A DNA stretch of 64,000 nucleotides. Source: Aquilaria yunnanensis. Its lineage: Eukaryota; Streptophyta; Magnoliopsida; Malvales; Thymelaeaceae. The notes beneath the pieces were generated by a model. The model was not told the DNA's origin, did not search any database, and saw only the letters and a program-made list of their open reading frames with translations. The position numbers and the translations under genes were made by a program. Each line of letters starts with the position of its first letter. The first letter of the stretch is position 1. The DNA is taken from positions 45,725,501 to 45,789,500 of the forward strand of contig CM077595.1 in assembly GCA_039654915.1 (NCBI GenBank), given 5' to 3'. Positions 56,072 to 64,000 of this stretch are shown here, one piece after another.

Positions 56072-56949
56072 TGATAGCCAAACGCTATCACCTCTATCTG
56101 GCCGAACTCCCTGCCACAATGATGGCCAGAAGAAGCTGGCGCTACCCGAGAAAATGTGCGATCAGGCACCTCGAGAGATAGCCGAAGAGCTCCGAGCCCG
56201 TCACGCCAGGAAACCCGGAAGACACTACTTGCCCCCCAAGGTTGTGAACATATCGCCTTCGGAAAAGCGGCACCAGACATAGCGAGCCGAACATGATATC
56301 CCCGAAGGCGGAACTCCCTAAAACTGGGAACCCCCAAACTGAGGGCTTGTTTCCCGAAGAGGCTCTGTCTGAACTAGAGGACGACCTCACCCAGGGACCT
56401 CGGGAGTACGGCAGGAGCATTTATGGAAGCATTTAAGGGAGCCTCTGACACGTCCTTTCACAGACGTCATAAAGTCGCCTGAATAGGCGCTCTGACATAC
56501 GAACGCCATCAGAATCACATCATCGCCCATCTCAGCACGTGGCTCAGGACAACCTGCTACTAGTTATCTGTCTCCTACGCCCAGAAACTCAGGAAACATT
56601 CGACCGAACACGTGTCGTGATCTGAACGGGCTAGGCGCTCCTATAAATACCAGGAATTAATACTTGGCAGGAGGCTGGTTGGTTGGCCAAACACTGCTCC
56701 CACACTCTGAGAAAACTACCAGGCGAGACTCTTCAGCCCTTTGTGCTATTTCCTCTGCCTTTTCTCAGCCACCACTGACTTGGGCGTCGGAGGCTCCCCC
56801 CCGGAAAGACACTCCGGGGGCCTCCTAACCCTTTGTTTCTGAGCTTTCAGGCACTCTCCTTCGGGCTATCCATTCCACCAGGCGTTCTTCCTCCCAGAAG
56901 TCTCTCCACCAGTCACCATGACTATAAACGATGAGGCCCCTGGCCATCA
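56072..56949 (+). repeat. 3' LTR of the Tat-lineage element
   Basis: 878 bp, TGATAGCC to GGCCATCA, about 2% different from the 5' LTR by hand count. The terminal hairpin is at 56073-56089 and the TATA box at 56642-56649. Confidence 0.95.
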
Positions 56950-56954
56950 AGGAG
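56950..56954. repeat. TSD aggag, right copy, of the Tat-lineage element
   Basis: Exact repeat of 46092-46096. Confidence 0.95.
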
Positions 56955-58375
56955 GATATCAATGGAAGGCCAAAATGAAATAAGGTTAAAACAATATTTT
57001 TATGATCCCCATATTTGATTAAGTTGGTGAATTTTGGTGCTGAGAAGCAGCTATCCAAGGAGGAATCAGTCATTGTGGACTATATTATGAGTCACGATCT
57101 TGATCCCATGTAAGTCTACTTTTATCCTAACTTAATGCTATGCATTTTTCACATGTATGTGTGGCAGAAAGTGTATGGTTTATTGTCTGTAACTAATATT
57201 ATTGTGTCAAACTATGATATCTTGATGTATAATGATGTGATTTGGTGACTAATATTTCTCTTCTAAAGTCCGTACCAGCTATTAAGGTGTTTTATTCATG
57301 CTATTGTATGGTATGGCGATACTGTGTCTATTTGAATGGATAGATATGTAGATTAGTAGTCTTTATGTGGACCAAATGTTCAAGTACTATGGTGTCTAAT
57401 GTTGGAATTGAGTAAGTGATTTTGCGAGAAAGTTTTGTAAGATGAAGGAACTATATTATCAGTGACAAGGGAAGAATTTTAAATTCTTTTTTAAAAAGTG
57501 GTGATTGAAGAGTTAATTGTTATAGGTTGGTGCATCATTCTTAATGAAAGAGAGCGAAATGCAATGAAGCCAAAGCAATTTTTCTTCACACCAAGTATTT
57601 CGATAATAAAGACTATAGGCTGTAGTTAATATATAATTTGTGGCGTAAACAAATTCTAACTTCATTTAAGATGAAAGCATTCATTGTCGAGTAGAATAAA
57701 GAATTAAAATTAAAACAAACTACAATAAATGTTTTGAACGATGATATGTTGATGAATGCTATGAATAAGTGCTTGATAATGAATAAGAGCCCAAAAATTC
57801 TATATGTGAAGATGATAATAAGCATGAAAATTTGTGAAATATTTTACTACTTGTTTTGAATGCCATAGTTTTTTTACAGTATATTCTTCTTGTGCAGTTA
57901 ATTGTCCCTGTGGTCCAAAATAAGATTTATGTGGTTGTTTGCATTAATTTTTACAATGTGCGTGTAAAGTTGTTGATGAATTTAAGGCAAGATAAAAAAT
58001 TGTATGCGAAGTTGAAGGAGCAAATGGTAATAGGTTGATGAACAATAAAACATATGACTGGTCAAACTGATCTATCTAGTTTGCACGTGTGGCTATTTTA
58101 TTTTTAACATTGTGATGTTGGCTAATGGTTTATTGGAAATATTAATGACTCTTTGACAAATGCAAGTGATATTGTTTGGCGGATACTTTGAGATTATTAA
58201 ACACCCATCTACACGTGATTTTAAGAGTTTTGAATAAGGTTTTATGACATTCTCATGGAAAAATAAGATGAAGAGGTCATATTACCTGAAGAATGAAAAA
58301 GACTCTGGGTTGCTCACGATGAAACACATGGAGTTATATGAGGGCAATTCATTTGACTTAGACATTGGGCAGGTT
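56955..58375 (+). pseudogene. Ulp1-like (C48) protease domain of the compound transposon, catalytic residues lost
   Basis: Continuation of the gene interrupted at 46091. An exon-like piece reads LSKEESVIVDYIMSHDLDPM and ends at a GTAAGT donor (57110-57115). WCIILNERERNAMKPKQFFF follows from 57528. The protease core is LIVPVVQNKIYVVVCINF at 57898-57950, then KDSGLLTMKHMELYEG near 58298. In active Ulp1-type proteases these positions carry His (HW), Asp and Cys (DCG). Here the His site is Ile-Tyr, the Asp site reads LLMNL, and the Cys site is DSG. The family cleaves SUMO-type conjugates; this copy could not. Confidence 0.65.
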
Positions 58376-58591
58376 AGTATTTCTTAGTACATTATTCAGT
58401 ACATTCATAATTGTTCATTCAAACAATAGTTCACAAAATTTTTAAAACTATTGTGTAAATGTCGAATGATCGTAATGACTACTACAAATAATACATTGTG
58501 CATACCACAAATAGAAAGAGAGCAAAGGTGCTTGCAAGTGCAGAAGAAGCTAACAAAGAATGAGATAAGGACTATTTGTGTTACTTTAGGT

Positions 58592-58596
58592 TTTAT
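58592..58596. repeat. TSD tttat, left copy, of gypsy solo LTR
   Basis: Repeated exactly at 61407-61411. Confidence 0.85.
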
Positions 58597-61406
58597 TGAG
58601 GCATCTTACCCTACCCAGGTGCTATAGGACCCACCTCACTCATATTTGAAGTGAGGTCTCCCAAGATCTTATGGCCCTTTATTAAGCCATTACAATGCGA
58701 AAGCTCATTTTATGTACTTGCATTATCATTTTGTTGCTTGGTGGTTCCATAAAACATGTACATGCTCTTAAGCTTTCTAGCTTAGTTCTAACAATAGTTA
58801 TGCATGAGTAGCTTCAGTATTTATTTTAAACATAAAACATATAATAGAAAACTTGGTTGGCCAGCACTTAAAAACAATATTAACTTAATACTAAAGCATA
58901 AAACATATATTTCCTTTAACCACATTTAAGCAACTATCCCTCACAAATATACCATACCATGTGGACTAGTACATGCAAGTTTCTTCATCCAACTAGATAC
59001 ATTGTTTCTAGAGCCATCCACTTTATAAGGCAAACAAGACCTTATATGGCATAAGAATCCTAGTACAAGATCCATACTTTAGGCTTATACTGTGTAGCTT
59101 TTAGTACCATAGTGCCCATGATGTCTGACACCTTTTAGTGCTTTCATGTCCAATGTCTACTGCCTTAACCCTCATGAGCAAACAACACTGCGGTTGTTAG
59201 GCTCCATATCCATGTTACCTACACATAATTGAAAAGGCTGAGTATTTTATAAATACTCAGTAAGGTCTTATGTACTTGCAACAACCACATAGGACTCTAG
59301 GTATAAAATGTATATATAGTCAAGACATTGGGTCCATTCACTTTTTAGAGCATTCCAGCAATGATCATCCCATGTTAGAGGTCCCCGTAGGATACCTCCT
59401 TCCTAGATGGTAAGCTCCCAACCACAAGGCCTCAAATATATGATCACCACGTTCAAGGGTCACATTGGAACACCTTGCCTCTAATTTCCCTCCTAGTCCT
59501 ATTTATAAGAGAACCACATGTCTTTATCCTCATCAGGAGAACGTACCTAGTTCCTATTCTCTTTATAATTACTAGCTTATAGCCCATATATGATTGGACT
59601 TGCTAGTATTCCACTAGCATCCAATTTACTTTTCCCCTTTTATGTGTAAGAGTAAGTACATTGGCAAGCTTATTTGTATCAGATATGGTGTAGTGCCCCC
59701 TTAGGGATCCCTGACCCACTTAAGGCACCCTCAGCTCCATGAGCTTTTTTTAGGATACCTTAGGTATCCCAAGGTCTCTAGGCCATTTAACACCCTTTAT
59801 CTGCACAACTACTCCACGATTTAGGTGTATTCCACACCAATCCCAACCATGAGCTACCTAGCCCTTACTTACTCTTCTCATGCTTATTTCCAAAACAATG
59901 TAGCCATTTGTACCCATATACAAATTTATTAGCTAACATTAACATAAATAAGCAATAGATAATAGAATTTAACCCTTACCTTAGCAATATTATATGCAAG
60001 CTTCAATGTCCTAGGCAATGTCTCGGCCTTGTCTCAGTTCTAGTCTCTCTAGGGTCTTCCTATAGTAGCTTGAGTACTTACCTATAATTAATCATTTAAC
60101 AATAAGGAAAACCATTCCTTAGACCAATAATTAACAATTTCCAATGTGGTTTAGATGGCTAATTTAACACTTCCTCGGACTTATTTAGTAAACAGCCCTT
60201 AATGTCACTTATGCCTCATGTTTTGTTCCGATCACTTGAACTTGGTTTCTATTTTTTTTTTTTTACTTACAAATAACTAAAAACCACTAATTGTAGCTGC
60301 TTAGAACTGGAACAATGCTGGGAATAAGTCATGAACAAAGCCAATATTTAAACCGAATCTTATCAATTCATTCGGTCGTAATTATTTTCCATGCTTCTCT
60401 TGCTAGCTTTTCTTAATTCTAACAATTAACTAGAAGCAACAATTTTCTTCCGTTCCCTAAATACCGCAGCTGAAATAATCAATAATCAGAACAATGAAAC
60501 AAGACAATTCCCTTGCCTCTCCACATCAAACCGTAGTCTAGGTTTCATTACAACCAAGTTTTTCCATGTTTTCCATGTTTGACTTAACTAATAACCAGGA
60601 AGAGACTAACTTAAGAACCACAAAAAAGCAGTTGATTGACCGAACCCAATCCCAGAAATTCAAAGAAAGTTGAACCATAACTCACCTTGCAAAAATGGAA
60701 CCCAAGGCTAGCCCCTCATGCAAGAACATGAAATTGCCATCCCAAATCCTATTGATTTTGTGCTTAATTCGGTTGGATGAGCTAATTTGAGAGCATTCGG
60801 GTTTCGGCCTTGGTCGTTTGGGAGAGAGAGGAGAGGTTTCGGGTAGCTAAATGAAGAAGAAAGTGACCGAGTGGGGTTAATCATTACCCACCGCCTCACT
60901 TGAAATTGCCACGCCCCTAGTGACCTCTTTGTACGCTCCAGTATATTTGGGATTTATCTGTAACATACTAAATACTTTAGGACAAAATTCAGTATTAAGA
61001 AGCTCCTTCTTTCTTCACAGACATAATTACACGCCAGTCTCCAGCTTTTGAAGAATATATAATTTAGTCCCTATTTCTTTAATGATTACATTTAACCACT
61101 AATAGACAATCTAGTTAATCCAATATTTCACTATGGTAAAGTGAAAATCACGAAAAACTATAATATTTCAAATTTAATATTTTCTCATGCTTTATCCAAC
61201 CGTGCAATAAAAATGGGTCACTATGTGAAATAACCAAAATGTCCCTCTTGGCCCAGCTTTCTTAAATGATCAATTTTATTCATTTTTAGATACTACACCC
61301 TACTAAACCGAGACTCAAGCATACAAATAATATTCTAAGTATTATAATTACCAAAATAACCTTGTTACCTTAGTAATTTGAGTTTATCGTAGGAAGGGTC
61401 GTCACA
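58597..61406 (-). mobile_element. Solo LTR, 2.8 kb, gypsy (Tekay/Del-like), reverse orientation
   Basis: On the minus strand it begins TGTGACGACCCTTCC, the start form of plant Tekay/Del-type gypsy LTRs, and ends TAAGATGCCTCA. It is 2810 bp with a perfect 5-bp TSD and no internal sequence. It lies between the Ulp1-like and FAR1-like genes of the compound element. The open stretch at 60708-60899 on the minus strand is short and without motif. Confidence 0.85.
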
Positions 61407-61411
61407 TTTAT
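61407..61411. repeat. TSD tttat, right copy, of gypsy solo LTR
   Basis: Exact repeat of 58592-58596. Confidence 0.85.
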
Positions 61412-62140
61412 GAGCACTGTGGGCAGCTTTTTTTGTAGGGGTGGATTATAATTGAACATTAGGAATTGCAAGGTTTTAATTGTTGAAAGAAATTTCTAAT
61501 GGTTTTTTACTAAGATTAGCAATTAGGTGTCCACGATATTATATTGTTTTTCTGTTCACATTGATAACAGGTTTATGTGGCATGGTCATATAATGTGCCT
61601 TAAATTGAACATATACAATAATCGAGAAATAATAAAGTTTGTGAAGGTAGGGTTGATGGGTTGAAGTTTCGAACATTTTATAGTTAGACACTAAACATGT
61701 AGTATAGGACACCTATTACGTATGTGTAAGTATTAACATAATATGGCAAGATACTATCTCAACAGTTATGTTAAATGACCTAAACATCGTCCCCCATGCA
61801 TAATTACATTGTTAAACACTGTCAGGAATATATAGTATCAAAAGGTTCAGGAAAAAAAGTGAGGAAGTTTTTATTGTTGTAAGTAAAATATATGTGTCGT
61901 TATAATATATTTGTAAAATTTTTGTATGCATTTTGGCATGTGTGATACAAGGTACTTGGTTTACTCAATTATAGTAACCTCAGGATGCCAACAATAAATG
62001 TGAAAAAAATATTATTAATTAAGCAATAATGTGAAATAACATTACTTCAGAAGAAATATACAAAAATTATCAAGAAAACCAGTTCACTAATACAAACAAC
62101 TTTAAAACACAAACAACAATACATAAGTTCAAAAAAAACC
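61412..62140. other. Intergenic part of the compound element
   Basis: A/T-rich spacer between two convergent degraded genes, with GGTGTCC and GACACC words. No gene seen. Confidence 0.5.
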
Positions 62141-64000
62141 CTACTTTCGCTTCCTCTCTTTGTTGGCCTTATGCTCCTGCAAACTTTTAGCACGTTTACA
62201 TCCAAAAGTGTTACTATGACAAATTCAGGGATCATGGATGAGTCCTTCATTAGCAGTGTTACTAAATGACAGATCACATATACTTGAACACAGATTATTT
62301 AGCATTGAGCAAAAAATCCTAAATTCATTATCAAACCTCTTTTTGCTTGCATCATCATTCATACTTCTTGTCACCATGTCACTAAACTATTCCATTGTCT
62401 GCGTGTATCAACAAAAACGTGTCAATTTCTTCATCACCTCTTTATCTGGCTGACACCCAAAACTATATGATCTAACACATTTTGTGAACTACTTAAAAAT
62501 ATAACTTTCCGGCACTTTGTCAACTTCATTTATGTTCAATACACACAATGCATGTGCACAAAAAAATCCCTATTGGTTAAAAAATTTACAAGAGCACCCA
62601 ATAATGTTACTTGTAGAGTTGAAGGTTACCAGGAAAACATGAGGATCACGTGTCCCATGCCAAACATCACAAAGTAATGTGCTTTAGACATGGCCAACTA
62701 ACTAGAACTTAGCACCATTTGCACTAAGGAATTGCTCTTCAAAATCTTCATAAACACGAAATGTGTATTTCTAAGCTGTATCAATTAGCATGTCATTCAC
62801 AAAAATAGGTTCCTTCCTCCCAATGTTGTTACTGTCATTCTTAACTTCCTTCTACCTCTATTCCTTCACTCCTACCTCAATTACCTTAAATATGCAAAAT
62901 AAGCCCATCTGCTTGTTAGCAAGTGAGGTGAGAGCATTGTTAATGCTTTCACTACACTGTGATAATAATGTACCTAAAAAGAAAATTAGTTATTACATAA
63001 TTAATGAGTTTAAAATACATTATTCGCTTGAAATGCACAACATTAAAGTTTAAAAATGCGGTGTATATTACTGGATGTTGAATGTCCATGAGTAGTCTAC
63101 AATTGGATATAAAAAGTAGAAGAATGATAGATAGGAAACATTGCTAGAGCCATCTATATGACAACATACTTGACATGCAAATGTAATAAATTAATATACT
63201 TAACAATTATATATTGAGTGGATCAATATTATCTATATTTTAATAAATAAACATAATTGCTGAAGCAAAAAAATAGTTACCTACATCAAATGTGTCTTGA
63301 CACAAGGAGAAAGCCCATCAATCTCGACACTTATGCAATGAAACTAACCAGTTATTTTCACCACAGCCAAACTCAAAAGTCATTCACTACCAAGTTTGAT
63401 AAAATTACTCATCCGGTAAGCAATCATAAAGAGTCTTCAAGAAAGTATACTTAAAGTCCACATTATCCTACCACTTGCAAAACTTAATCAGAGCTTTAGT
63501 TGCTATGCGTGACAAACAAAATTGGTGTTTTGCCGTTTCAAAAACTCTACCAAATATAGATTGAATTCTTACATCTTGGTCTAAAATTAGTGTCTTTGAT
63601 TCTTTCCCATCCATGCTACATTTTATAATGCTAAGCAATCACATAAATGACTCAATAGTTTGCTCAACCAAAATGACAATGAGAAACATGACATTCTGAT
63701 GGTGATGGTTACATTCAACAAATGTAGCACAAAACATGTTATAGCGATTAGTGTGATATGTCGTATTAAGTCATAGGCTAACTAAAAAACATTTAGTCTA
63801 CGTTCATCTATTTGTCCCTCCAAAATAAAATTCACAACCTACCCTAATCATCACTTTCAATATGGGAGAAAAAAATTGAGTCATTTTCTGCAAGCTCTTT
63901 GAATCCATCAAGTAATGATATAGTGCCACCCTGTGTAGCAACCTTGGCTCTATCATTCACTACAATGTTTTGGAAGTTCTTTCTCTTAAATGGGCAATGC
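62141..64000 (-). pseudogene. FAR1/MULE-type transposase, C-terminal two thirds, degenerate
   Basis: Minus-strand reading, 5' end outside the window. Near 63890-63430: ENDSIFFSHIESDD, then TIESFM and TLILDQDVRIQSIFGRVFE, the Mutator-type transposase core with its DQD motif. Near 62990: LTSLANKQMGLF and FRVYEDFEEQFLSANG. The SWIM zinc finger, GCSCKFF...FFCAHALCVLNINEVDKVP, lies at about 62510-62600, with Cys-x-Cys and Cys-x-His in place. The end KERKRK precedes a stop at 62141-62143. Several in-frame stops (for example within the SWIM loop) show it is dead. FAR1/FHY3-related proteins are domesticated relatives; the decay and transposon setting argue for transposon origin here. Confidence 0.75.

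Larger units (their letters stand above)
46097..56949 (+). mobile_element. Complete Ty3/gypsy element, Tat lineage, with antisense gene
   Basis: 10,853 bp with two 878-bp LTRs, a TGGCGCCGTCTGTGGG primer site, gag, protease, RT, RNase H, a second RNase-H-like module, integrase, a tandem array, an antisense spliced gene, a polypurine tract and a perfect TSD. A second RNase H module before integrase, plus an extra antisense frame, are known hallmarks of plant Tat elements. By hand about 20 differences separate the LTRs (roughly 2%), many C/T or G/A. GC content is much higher than in the surroundings. Nonsense codons and frameshifts make it inactive. Confidence 0.95.

Noticed and set aside
62141..64000. 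Domesticated FAR1/FHY3-like host transcription factor
   Set aside because: Several in-frame stops, including one in the SWIM finger loop, and the neighbouring Ulp1-like remnant point to a dead transposon gene.
1..64000. CRISPR array, bacterial operon, tRNA or rRNA gene
   Set aside because: No direct-repeat/spacer pattern, ribosome-binding pattern or tRNA cloverleaf was seen. All repeats are explained as plant transposon structures or simple tandem arrays.

Overview
The window is a gene-poor, repeat-dense stretch of a plant nuclear genome, almost certainly an angiosperm. It consists of LTR retrotransposons of plant lineages, a plant L1-type LINE, Mutator-like elements and a degenerate FAR1/Ulp1-bearing transposon. 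I found no intact ordinary host gene, no tRNA or rRNA gene and no CRISPR array. The species cannot be fixed from the sequence.

Layout. (1) 1-6.6 kb: a decayed Ty3/gypsy element, split in gag by a solo LTR of a copia family here called family C (815-2229, TSD caaag). (2) 6.98-39.0 kb: an old DNA-transposon-like element with ends like TA(A/G)GGATG, expanded by three nested insertions. These are an LTR-like unit at 7094-9824 carrying a Mutator-like element; a large non-coding LTR retrotransposon (LARD type) at 10292-23112 with TSD tcacc, holding two solo family-C LTRs and a second copy of the surrounding DNA element; and a LINE at 25525-38634 with a 14-bp TSD, holding a full-length family-C copia element at 29295-37619 (TSD tttgc). 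(3) 40.3-41.6 kb: a second Mutator-like element with long inverted repeats. (4) 42.6-64 kb: a decayed compound element with an Ulp1-protease-like gene on + and a FAR1/MULE-type transposase on -. It is split by a complete Tat-lineage gypsy element (46097-56949, TSD aggag) and by a 2.8-kb solo gypsy LTR (58597-61406, TSD tttat).

The only intact protein-coding gene is the 1323-residue Gag-Pol of the copia element. All its catalytic motifs are present, and its two 1416-bp LTRs differ by a single base, so it inserted very recently and is probably still competent or was until lately. Three solo LTRs of the same family, in both orientations and each with its own TSD, show repeated insertion and LTR-LTR recombination.

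The most unusual object is in the Tat-lineage element: an antisense gene between pol and the 3' LTR. It has its own TATA box and three short introns with GT-AG borders that keep the frame, and it encodes a gypsy-type transposon-like protein with basic patches and a coiled coil. It carries three nonsense codons in this copy. Beside it lies a tandem array of about six units in the element's 3' region.

Dating statements rest on hand comparison of the printed sequence. Family assignments rest on motif recognition, not on database searches.
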